DNA from: JAIVGV01 sp035295985
Lineage (GTDB): Bacteria > Acidobacteriota > Blastocatellia > Pyrinomonadales > Pyrinomonadaceae
Direction: 5' to 3'
Assembly (NCBI GenBank): GCA_035295985.1
Contig: DATHBT010000002.1
Coordinates: 1 to 15,348, forward strand
DNA length: 15,348 bases
Translations under genes and position numbers: made by a program
Shown: one piece after another, positions 7,458 to 14,600 of the stretch
How the letters are laid out: every line of letters starts with the position of its first letter
Numbering within the stretch: the first letter of the stretch is position 1
The notes under the pieces: generated by a model
Databases searched by the model: none
Told to the model about the DNA's origin: nothing
What the model saw: the letters and a program-made list of their open reading frames with translations, nothing else

Positions 7458-8048
7458 GTGAAAGTAGAGGCGGGCGCGGCGAGGGGGTTGCGGTCGGCGC
7501 GGCGACACGTGTTGCGGCTCGCGGCGCTGGCCGTCGTCGCGGCGTCTATCCTGTCGGGCGCGTTACGTGTTGCGGCACGCGCGGCGTCGGGCGAGGCGGA
7601 GGTACGCGGCGCGGTGGAGGGTGCGTTCCGGCAGTTGCGCGCGGGCCAGTACGGCCCGCTCTACGACGCGCTGCCGTCCTCTTCGCGGCGGCGGCTGTCC
7701 CGGCAACAGTTCGTCTCCTCGCTGGAGCGCGCGCGCGGGATGTACGAGTTGGACAGGCTTGAGATCGGATCGGTGCGGGTCGCGGGCGATCTGGCGGTCG
7801 TGGACGCGACCATCTACGCGTGGGCGCGCGTGCCGTTCGAGGCGGAGGGTAAGATCGTGGCGCGGCAGTACCTCGTGCGCGAGGGCGGGCGCTGGCGCGT
7901 GACGACCGGCGAGGCCTCGACCGTGCGCCCGCTGCTCGCCGCGCATCCCGACTTCGCAAAGAAGTTTCCGCCGCGCGAGCCGCGCATCTTCCTCAAGCGG
8001 GACGGCCGCTGGGTGGAGATGGGCCGGACGGCGCGCGGACACAGGTAA
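7458..8048 (+). CDS. membrane-anchored NTF2-like hypothetical protein
   Basis: About 196 residues from GTG 7458, 4 nt after the upstream stop; TTG 7407 (213 residues, overlapping the previous gene by 47 nt) is the alternative. A basic N-terminus with a hydrophobic segment (LRLAALAVVAASILSGAL) suggests a signal anchor. The rest looks like an NTF2-like/lumazine-binding-type fold: a helical start (VRGAVEGAFRQLRAGQYGPLYDALP), then alternating strands including VRVAGDLAVVDATIYAWARVPF and ARQYLVREGGRWRVTTGE. That pattern is common in exported proteins of unknown role. It is the last gene of the 6372-8048 cluster, and the palindrome at 8054 starts 6 nt after its stop, probably ending the transcript. 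Confidence 0.75.
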   Translation: MKVEAGAARGLRSARRHVLRLAALAVVAASILSGALRVAARAASGEAEVRGAVEGAFRQLRAGQYGPLYDALPSSSRRRLSRQQFVSSLERARGMYELDRLEIGSVRVAGDLAVVDATIYAWARVPFEAEGKIVARQYLVREGGRWRVTTGEASTVRPLLAAHPDFAKKFPPREPRIFLKRDGRWVEMGRTARGHR

Positions 8049-8053
8049 TAGGA

Positions 8054-8130
8054 GGCAGGAGTCAGAAGTCGGAAGCCAGAATGAAAACCACTTGCGTCTT
8101 CATTCTGGCTTCCGACTTCCGACTCCTGCC
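8054..8130. repeat. 77-bp near-perfect palindrome of heptamer units
   Basis: Arms 8054-8085 and 8099-8130 are 32-bp reverse complements with a single mismatch (A8066 opposite C8122) around a 13-nt loop. The left arm splits into 7-base units GGCAGGA, GTCAGAA, GTCGGAA, GCCAGAA plus TGAA, consensus GNCRGAA. The units of the IVP-element arms (GGCRGAA) fit the same pattern. It fills the space between two convergent stop codons (8048 and 8134), so it can act as a bidirectional terminator or mRNA 3'-end stabiliser. There is no T run on either side. Confidence 0.9.
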
Positions 8131-8133
8131 GTT

Positions 8134-8409
8134 TCACCCCAGATCGTCGAAGGAGAGTTGCGCGTCGTTCGCGGGCTGCTGCCGCGCGGCGCGCTTCTGT
8201 TTTGAAGACGTGTCGCCGTCGAGGGCGCGCAGGACTGCCGCGAGCTTGTAGCGTGCGAGCCGGGGCGTGAGGCGGACGACGGGGATGCGCCCCTCGCGCG
8301 AGAGCTTGCGGACGGTTGACTCGCTCACCTGCAACACTTCGGCGAGCTGCCGCGCCGTCAGAAACTCTTCGCGGCGGCCGTCCTCTTTCGTCGGAGACTC
8401 ATCGCCCAT
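8134..8409 (-). CDS. excisionase/MerR-like helix-turn-helix DNA-binding protein
   Basis: A 91-residue protein. Residues about 16-63 (FLTARQLAEVLQVSESTVRKLSREGRIPVVRL...RYKLAAVLRAL) form a typical excisionase-type (HTH_17) winged helix-turn-helix. This fold is used by phage and integrative-element Xis proteins and by many chromosomal regulators. A polar, basic linker leads to a C-terminal QLSFDDLG. The ATG at 8409 is preceded by a GAGG purine stretch. It lies 35 nt downstream of the carboxypeptidase-regulatory-like gene on the same strand, so they may be co-transcribed. No integrase is nearby, so a role in excision is not supported. Its stop is 4 nt from the palindrome's right arm. Confidence 0.82.
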   Translation of the reverse strand: MGDESPTKEDGRREEFLTARQLAEVLQVSESTVRKLSREGRIPVVRLTPRLARYKLAAVLRALDGDTSSKQKRAARQQPANDAQLSFDDLG

Positions 8410-8444
8410 CGGCCCGCCTCGCCTGTCTTTCGTTGTTGCACACC

Positions 8445-9080
8445 CTACGGCTCGTTCGGCTTGAGCGAGAGCGCGACGCGATAGACCATCGCGCCCTCGA
8501 CCTCGACTTCCTTCGTCGCCGCGCGCCCGTTCGCCTTCGCCGTCACGCGGTAGCGCGCGGCGTCGGGCGACAGGCGGAAGCTGAAAGTGCCGGCCTCGCT
8601 GGTGACGCGGCCGTCCAGCTTGCGCGCCGCGCCGTCCGCGCCGACGCGCGCGATCTCGACCTGCGCGCCGTGGACGCTGCGGCCGTCCGAGTCGAAGACG
8701 CTGCCGCGCACGAATGCGATCGAGCCTTCGTCCACCGGCAGGAAGACTTTGTCGCCGAGCGACCTCACCTTCCCCGCGCTGACTTCGACCTCGCGGTGCT
8801 GCGCCGTCTTCAGCCCCGCCTTGCGGAACGTCAGCGTGTAGATGCCGGGGGCGAGGTTCGACAGCTCGTAGTTGCCCTTCGCGTCCGTCACGGCGCGCGC
8901 GACCTCTTCCTCGCCGCGCTGCGCCTCTACGCGGACGCCGCCTGCCGTGTGGCCGGCGTCAACTTTGACCTTGCCCTTAACGCCGCCCGTGGTCGGCCGC
9001 GCGCCCTTCTGCGCCGCGCCGGCGGCGGCTAGCAGCAGCGCCAGGAGGAGCGCGTTCGTAATCCTCAGCTTGTTCATCAC
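8445..9080 (-). CDS. secreted carboxypeptidase-regulatory-like (beta-sandwich) protein
   Basis: A 211-residue exported protein. An N-terminal signal peptide (NKLRITNALLLALLLAAAGAAQ) is followed by two carboxypeptidase-regulatory-like/prealbumin-type beta-sandwich domains. The first is at about 35-105, with the hallmark TDAKGNYELSNLAPGIYTLTFRKAG. The second is at about 122-205, with VRGSVFDSDGRSVHGAQVEI and TSEAGTFSFRLSPDAARYRV. Such domains are structural or binding modules in surface and periplasmic proteins; no catalytic domain is present. Two tandem ATG codons (9080 and 9077) share a GAGAAG stretch. A TATAAT box lies 56 nt upstream. Confidence 0.85.
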   Translation of the reverse strand: MMNKLRITNALLLALLLAAAGAAQKGARPTTGGVKGKVKVDAGHTAGGVRVEAQRGEEEVARAVTDAKGNYELSNLAPGIYTLTFRKAGLKTAQHREVEVSAGKVRSLGDKVFLPVDEGSIAFVRGSVFDSDGRSVHGAQVEIARVGADGAARKLDGRVTSEAGTFSFRLSPDAARYRVTAKANGRAATKEVEVEGAMVYRVALSLKPNEP

Positions 9081-9135
9081 TTCTCGTGTCGGAAGGCCGC
9101 CGGGGCGGTTGGGCCGGCGGCTGTTCGTGGGACGA

Positions 9136-9166
9136 ATTATACACCCTGCGCGGCCGATGCGTTGAA
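9136..9166 (-). promoter_or_regulatory. promoter of the carboxypeptidase-regulatory-like gene
   Basis: On the minus strand there is a perfect TATAAT (9141-9136) with TTCAAC (9166-9161) upstream at a longish 19-bp spacing. A consensus -10 in such GC-rich DNA is unlikely by chance; the -35 is weak. Confidence 0.5.
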
Positions 9167-9190
9167 CGCGGCCGGCGCGCGAAGTAGGTG

Positions 9191-9279
9191 GATGCCCCCG
9201 CGCCGCGGCCCTGTTGCCTGCGCGGTTTTGAAGTTCGATATTTTGTTCTTTGCGGCGCGCGGCGCGGGCATCTTATAAT
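9191..9279 (+). promoter_or_regulatory. promoter region of the VWA gene with abutting inverted repeat
   Basis: A perfect plus-strand TATAAT (9274-9279) lies about 190 nt before the VWA start. Immediately upstream is an inverted repeat: 9191-9207 pairs with 9258-9272 over 15 bp apart from a 2-nt bulge (GATGCCC...GGGCATC ends). No strong -35 is present; TTTGCG (9249-9254) with 19-bp spacing is the best candidate. The repeat could be an operator. The rest of the 9081-9465 gap holds no gene I can support. Confidence 0.4.
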
Positions 9280-9465
9280 CCGGCGCGACAAGAGCATCGC
9301 GCGCTCCGCACGTCTCCCCGTCCGACAGTTCGCACATTTCTGCACGCCGCGCGGAAAGTTGAAACGCGCGCCGATCCGTCGGCGTTCAATCGTGTCATCA
9401 GAAAGACGACGTGTCGCCGCGCCGGGTCGAACGCGGCGGCGACGAAGCCACACAAGCTCTAACCG

Positions 9466-10560
9466 ATGCGACTGACTCCCGGAACCACAACGCCGCCGGG
9501 CCACACCGCGTGCCCGGCCCGCGTGCGCGCGCTCGCCTGCCTCTGCCTCGCCGCCGCGATAGCGTTCGGCGGCTCGTCTTCGCTCGCGCCGACTGCGCGC
9601 GCCACGCAGTCGGACGCTCTGCGCGCCGGCAAGCAGCAGCGTCAGCCGCAGCCGCGCGCGGACGAGGTGCTGCCGGAAGACGAGGTTCTTCGCGTCGATA
9701 CAGACCTGATCCTCGTTGACGTGGCCGTGACGGACGCGGCGGGTAAGCCCGTGCGCGGCTTGGGCGCGGAGGATTTCAAGCTGTACGAGGACGGGGTGGA
9801 GAGGCCTGTGGCCTTCTTCAACGTCGAGCGGCGCGGCGGGGAGCGGCGGCCCGTGGCCGTCGTCTTCGCGGTGGACGTGTCGGGCAGCGTCTCGCCGGAG
9901 GAGATGGCCCGCATCGCGCAGGCCATGCGCGCGTTCTTCGAGCGGCTGGACGAGCGCGAATCGGTCTTCGCGCTGATGAGCTTCGGCATGAGCGCGCGCG
10001 TGCTGCAAGGTTTTACGAGCAGCCGCGAGAAGCTCAACAACTCTCTACGCAAACTCGTCCGCGAGGCCGGGGCCGGGGCTTCCACGCACGCCTACGACGC
10101 GGTTGACGACGCCGTCCGCCTGCTCGCCCGCCGCGCGCCGCGCACGCGCGACAGGCGGCCCGTCAAGCGCGTCGTGGTCGTCGTCACAGACGGCTTCCCG
10201 GTCGGCGACACGGTCGCGCCCGCGACGGTCATCGAGCGCGCCAACGCCGCGGAGGTGAGCGTCTATACCGTGACGCTGCCCTCGTTCCCGCTCTCGCTCG
10301 CCTCGCTCTCCGGCTCGCCGCTGCCCACCCCGCTCGACGTGAGCGGCCTCGCCGAAAAGACGGGCGGCTCGAACGTCTACGCCACGGAGCGAGACTTCGA
10401 GCCGCTGTTCAAGTCTTTGGCCGAGGAGGTCGTCTCGACCTACGTCCTGGCCTTCTACCCGCCGCCCGAACACCGCGGCGACGGCCGCTACCGCCAGATT
10501 CGCGTCACCACCCGCCCCGGCCTCAACGTCCGCCAGAGCCGGCCGGGGTACAAGTCGTAA
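9466..10560 (+). CDS. secreted VWFA-related acidobacterial-type protein
   Basis: A 364-residue exported protein with a signal-like hydrophobic segment (about 20-45). A short beta module containing DVAVTDAAGKPVRGLGAEDF and LYEDGVERPVAFFNVE (about 82-122) precedes a von Willebrand A domain (about 128-335). The metal-site motif is DVSGS (137-141), with a downstream TDG (about 240-242); STHAYDAV supplies the likely conserved Thr. This arrangement is the type annotated as VWFA-related acidobacterial domain proteins, which are abundant in that phylum. They are presumed to mediate extracellular or periplasmic protein contacts; the ligand is unknown. The start at 9466 has no strong RBS, and a later start is possible but would remove the signal segment. 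The stop directly abuts the heptamer palindrome at 10561. Confidence 0.9.
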   Translation: MRLTPGTTTPPGHTACPARVRALACLCLAAAIAFGGSSSLAPTARATQSDALRAGKQQRQPQPRADEVLPEDEVLRVDTDLILVDVAVTDAAGKPVRGLGAEDFKLYEDGVERPVAFFNVERRGGERRPVAVVFAVDVSGSVSPEEMARIAQAMRAFFERLDERESVFALMSFGMSARVLQGFTSSREKLNNSLRKLVREAGAGASTHAYDAVDDAVRLLARRAPRTRDRRPVKRVVVVVTDGFPVGDTVAPATVIERANAAEVSVYTVTLPSFPLSLASLSGSPLPTPLDVSGLAEKTGGSNVYATERDFEPLFKSLAEEVVSTYVLAFYPPPEHRGDGRYRQIRVTTRPGLNVRQSRPGYKS

Positions 10561-10695
10561 ATCGTGAATGGAAGCGGTTAGCGGTTAGCCAGGCCGGAAA
10601 CCGGAGGCGGAGCGAAAGCCGGGGGCTAGAGGCTGTTCTCTTCCGGCTAATAGCTAACAGCCAATCGCTAACCGCTTCTTCCCGCGATTCACGAT
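10561..10695. repeat. 135-bp nested palindromic element with heptamer units
   Basis: Three nested stems: outer 10561-10569 with 10687-10695, middle 10571-10583 with 10666-10678 (13 bp perfect, continuing imperfectly), and inner 10593-10599 with 10641-10647. The right arm is a run of 7-base units GCTAATA, GCTAACA, GCCAATC, GCTAACC (10646-10673); the left arm has GCGGTTA twice. A different heptamer, GATTCAC, is repeated at the outer right edge. It starts at the base after the VWA stop and ends 9 bp before the stop of the convergent LysW-like gene. Confidence 0.8.
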
Positions 10696-10704
10696 TCACG
10701 CTCT

Positions 10705-10899
10705 TCAGAATTCTTCCTCTTCCTCGTCCTCGTCGCCCAGGTCTTCGTCGTCGTCCTCGACGATGTCCAGCTCTATCGGGTCGAGGCCGACGATCTCAAG
10801 ATCGGTCCCGCACTCGTCGCACGCGACCACGTCGCCCTTGTCGGCGTCGGTCTCGACATAGACGTCGGCTTCGCATTCGGGGCAGTGTCCGGTTGGCAC
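10705..10899 (-). CDS. LysW-like zinc-ribbon carrier protein with acidic C-terminal extension
   Basis: A 64-residue protein resembling LysW, the amino-group carrier protein of the alpha-aminoadipate lysine/arginine pathway. Two Cys pairs (CPEC and CDEC) form a zinc ribbon. The segment after them, GTDLEIVGLDPIELDI, is very close to LysW. In LysW the chain ends with an EDWGE-type motif whose last Glu carries the substrate. Here EDLGD is followed by DEDEEEEEF, so the terminal residue is Phe. I chose GTG 10899 because GGAGGTG lies 8 nt upstream and it gives the usual family length; the longer ATG frame from 11040 adds a Cys/Arg-rich stretch unlike the family. No LysX-type ligase or lysine-pathway gene is in the window. 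Confidence 0.82.
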   Translation of the reverse strand: MPTGHCPECEADVYVETDADKGDVVACDECGTDLEIVGLDPIELDIVEDDDEDLGDEDEEEEEF

Positions 10900-11006
10900 G
10901 TCCTCTTCACCTCCAGCAGCGCGTTTGCCGCTCACCCCGCCGAAGGCGCGCCCGTGCTTGCGACAGGAGCCTCCAACCGTAGAACTATTTGGGTGAACTC
11001 GGCGAC

Positions 11007-11035
11007 AATCTAACCGCGCACGCCTTTTTTTGCAA
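11007..11035 (-). promoter_or_regulatory. promoter of the LysW-like gene
   Basis: On the minus strand TTGCAA (11035-11030), a 17-bp spacer and TAGATT (11012-11007) make a good sigma-70-type promoter. It would give a leader of roughly 100 nt before GTG 10899. Confidence 0.5.
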
Positions 11036-11219
11036 CACACATTTTGCGCGCCCTCGCGCCCGGCGAAAACTCGGTACGACGCCGCACGCTCACCCCTCCG
11101 CGATGCAACGCCGTCGGCGCGGCGGAAGGCCGGCCCGCGCCCTTTCGGCCAGCGCGTCGGGACGCCCCATCTATAACGGCTGTAAAACGCTCCGCATTTC
11201 GTCAGCTTTCAAGTGCCGG

Positions 11220-11408
11220 TACGCCCCTCCGTTCAGCGACCCCGCGAACAACTCCACGCACGGCACGTTCGCCATCCGCCGCAAGTTCACGAACGTGACG
11301 CGCGGCAACGTGACGCGCCTGCGCTTCCGCATCGTCGCGACTGCGGCGCGCGACTCCGCGGGCGCGCCGCCAGAAGGGACGGCCGACCTGAGCCCGGGAA
11401 GGGCGTGA
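11220..11408 (+). pseudogene. probable 3' remnant of a secreted-protein gene
   Basis: The reading frame here encodes FSDPANNSTHGTFAIRRKFTN followed by VTRGNVTRLRFRIVATAARD and ends EGTADLSPGRA. From memory, the pattern 'G-T-F-I-R-R-x-F-T-N ... V-T-R-L-R-F-R-I-V ... G-T-A-D-L' is a C-terminal beta module in large secreted acidobacterial proteins. Only about 63 residues remain. There is no plausible start or N-terminal body upstream, and the frame ends early after GTADL. A terminator-like hairpin lies 90 bp downstream (11498-11534). It may be a decayed copy or a recombination scar. The surrounding 11041-11219 stretch shows no gene. Confidence 0.4.
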
Positions 11409-11497
11409 ATTAAGAGGAGGCCGGGAAGGCGTTGTCTCGCCGGCTCCGACGGCCCGGCGCTCGTGCGACGGCCGGGCCTCACGGGCGGCGAGCGCGC

Positions 11498-11534
11498 GGC
11501 CGGCCGGAAAAGTTTCCGCCGGCCACACTTTTTT
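11498..11534 (+). terminator. rho-independent terminator-like hairpin
   Basis: A GC-rich stem (11498-11510 with 11513-11524, one bulged C, AG loop) is followed after four bases by six T (11529-11534). It stands between the gene remnant and the large SBBP gene, so it would have ended transcription of the former. Confidence 0.65.
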
Positions 11535-11698
11535 GTTGACGGTTGCGGGCATGTTGGGAGAGAGTGGCACGTCCCGCGTAACCGCACCCGGCCCCGCCGC
11601 TTGCCCACGGGCCGGAGGGGAACACGCCTCGGCTCGCGTTTCAAGCCCGCGTCCCCGACTTTCAACCCCGTCCGCGCATCTTGAAAGAAGAGGAAAAC
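11535..11698 (+). promoter_or_regulatory. leader region of the SBBP propeller gene
   Basis: There is no gene in this 164-bp stretch. A TTGACG -35-like hexamer (11536-11541) is present, but I find no matching -10. A 7-bp stem (11588-11594 with 11609-11615) lies in the presumed leader. AGAGG (11689-11693) is the ribosome binding site for ATG 11699. No known riboswitch was recognised. Confidence 0.3.
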
Positions 11699-14600
11699 AT
11701 GAAGACCAGCCACACTCGCACCTACCGCCGTCTGTCTCTCGCCCTCGCGCTGCTCAGCGCGGCCAGTCTGCTCGGCGTCGCGCTGCTAACCGCAGACCGT
11801 CGAACGACGAACGGCGCGGCGACAACTCAAGCCGACGACGCACGCGCCGCCGCGCCGCGACCCGAACACACGGCCGACGCCGCGCCGACGAACTCGCCCT
11901 TGGCGCGCGAGCGGGCGCGCGAGGCTTACGGCCGGATCGAGTTGAGCTTCGAGGCCAACCGCGGGCAGACCGACGCGTCGGTCAACTTCCTCGCGCGCGG
12001 CGCGGGCTACACGATCTTCCTCAAGCCGACCGAAGCCGTCTTCGTCCTCGCCCGCCCCGGCGGCGCGGCCGTGCAGGACTCGCCGGGGCAGACGACGGCC
12101 GGGCGCGCGAGCGACGAGGGCCGCGCGAGCGCGGCCGGTGCGACGGAAGTCGCGCGGCGGGAGCCGCCGAAGGTGCTCCGCATGCAGCTCGTCGGCGCGG
12201 ACGAGTCGGCCGCGGGCGCGGGCGCGGACGAGTCCACGGGCCGGGTCAATTACTTCCTCGGCAACGACCCATCGAAGTGGCGCACGGACGTGCCGACTTA
12301 CACGCGCGTGCGCTACGGCGAAGTTTATCCGGGCGTCGATCTCGTTTACTACGGCAACCAGCGGCAGCTCGAATACGACTTCGTCGTCGCGCCGGGCGGC
12401 GAAGCGAGCGCGGTCAAACTAAAATTCGACGGCGCGGACAAGGTCGAGACGGACGCTTCAGGCGATCTCGTGCTCACGCTCGGCGACGCGGTCGTCCGCC
12501 AGCCGAAGCCCGTCGTCTATCAGGAAGTCGCGGGCGCGCGACGCACAGTCGAGGGCGGCTACAGCGTGGACTCGCGCGGGCGCGTCGGCTTCTCCGTCGG
12601 CGAGTATGACCGAAGCCTGCCGCTCGTCATCGATCCCGTCCTCGTCTATTCGACCTACCTCGGCGGCAGCGGCACCGATGACGGCAACGACATCAAGGTG
12701 GACTCGGACGGCAACGCCTACGTCTGCGGCCAGACCAACTCGACCAACTTCCCCACGGCCAACGCCTTCCAAGCCACCTTCGGCGGCGCGACCTTCGAGG
12801 GCGGGCGCGACGGCTTCATCACAAAGCTCAACGCGGCGGGCGACGGCTACGTCTTCTCCACCTACTTCGGCGGCAGCGGTGACGACCGCTGCCATAAAAT
12901 CGCCCTGGACTCGGCCGGCAACGCCTACGTCGCCGGGGAGACCACCTCTTCGACCGACTTCCCCCGCGCCAACGCCTTCCAGAACGCCTTCGGCGGCGGC
13001 CTCTCGGACGCCTTCGTGTCGAAGCTCAGCGCCAACGGCCAGACGCTCATCTTCTCCACCTACCTCGGCGGCAGCATCTTCGATGCGGGCAACGGCATCG
13101 CGCTCGACTCCTCCAACAACGTCTACATCACCGGCCGCACCACCTCGGCGAACTTCCCGACGGCCAACGCCATCCAGGAGACGCAGGCCGGCCAATTCGC
13201 CGACGCCTACGTGACCAAACTCAACGCGGCGGGCAACGCCCTCGTCTACTCGACCTACCTCGGCGGCAGCGAAGGCACCGAGGGCGGGTTTGATGCCGGC
13301 TTCAGCATCGCCGTGGACTCCGCCGGGGCCGCCTACGTGACCGGCCAGACCCGCTCGACCAATTTCCCCAGGGTCAATGCCGTCCAGAACGCCTTCGGGG
13401 GCGGCTTCCCCGACGGCGACGCCTTCATCACGAAGATAAACGCGCAGGGCAACGCCATCTCCTACTCCACCTACCTCGGCGGCACCGAAAACGACATCGG
13501 GTTCGAAGTCGCCGTGGACTCGGCCGGCTCCGCGTACCTCACGGGCGTCACGCGCTCGGGGAACTTCCCCACGGCCAACGCCTTTCGCAGCATGCTCAGC
13601 GGCGCGTCCGACGCCTTCCTGACCAAGTACAGCGCGGACGGCACGTCATACGTCTACTCCACCTACTTCGGCGGCTCCGGCGAGGACTCGGGCAACGGCA
13701 TCGCGCTCAACGCCGCCGGCGAGGCTTACCTCGCCGCCGGCACCACTTCGAACGACGTGCCCATGGTCAACCCCACGCAGGGCACGAGCGGCGGCGGCGT
13801 CGAAGCCGTGGTCGCGCGGTTCAACGCGGCGGCCAGCGCCCTTCTCTTCTCCACCTACCTCGGCGGCAGCGGCGGCGACGCGGCGCTCGCCATCGCCCTC
13901 GACTCCTCCCTCAACATGTACCTTACGGGGCGCACCTCGTCCACCAACTTCCCCACCCTCGGCCCCGTCCAGGCCGCCAACGGCGGCGAGCAGGACGCCT
14001 TCATCACGAAGATATCTCCCGCCAACCCGACGCCGACCCCGACGCCGACTCCGACTCCCACGCCGACACCGACTCCGACTCCCACGCCGACGCCGACACC
14101 GACGCCTGTGCCGCAGACGTTCCAGTTCAGTGCGGCCACTTACGCCGCGGGCGAGGGCGACGGCTCGGTCACGGTCACGGTCGAGCGCGCGGGCGACAAC
14201 GCCGCGCCCGCGACGGTCGTCGTCGCGACCGCGCAGGACGCCGCCGTGCTGCGCTGCGACGTGGTCAACGGCACGGCCTCCGAGCGTTGCGACTTCACGA
14301 CCCGCATCGCCACGCTGCGCTTCGCCGCCGGGGAGACCTCGAAGGCGGTGCGCGTCTTCCTCACCGACGACGTTTACGTCGAAGGGCAGGAGGCGTTCAA
14401 CGTCTCGCTCTCCGCGCCGTCAGGCGGCCCCGCGCTCGGCAGCCCGGCGACCGCGGCCGTCAACATCACGGACAACGACACGTCCGCCGCGGCCAACCCC
14501 ACCTACTCGCCGCCCTTCTTCGTGCGGATGCACTACATCGACTTCCTCAACCGCGAGGGCGAGCCGGCCGGCTTCAACGGGTGGGTCAACTCGCTGACCG

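Noticed and set aside
8134..8409. Excisionase-like gene considered as evidence of an integrated phage or genomic island
   Set aside because: No integrase, attachment site, tRNA or phage genes are in the window.
9188..9475. Small plus-strand ORFs in the VWA leader (also 9250-9462)
   Set aside because: Low-complexity basic peptides with no RBS; the first begins before the promoter-like TATAAT.
8977..10008. 343-codon minus-strand ORF spanning the divergent promoters and VWA start
   Set aside because: His/Arg-rich shadow frame that crosses two TATAAT boxes and the VWA metal-site region.
11171..11713. 180-codon minus-strand ORF between the LysW-like and SBBP genes
   Set aside because: Covers the terminator and leader on the other strand, no recognisable domain, poor start context.
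14028..14108. Thr-Pro tract considered as a regulatory or CRISPR repeat
   Set aside because: It is in frame and encodes a normal low-complexity linker.
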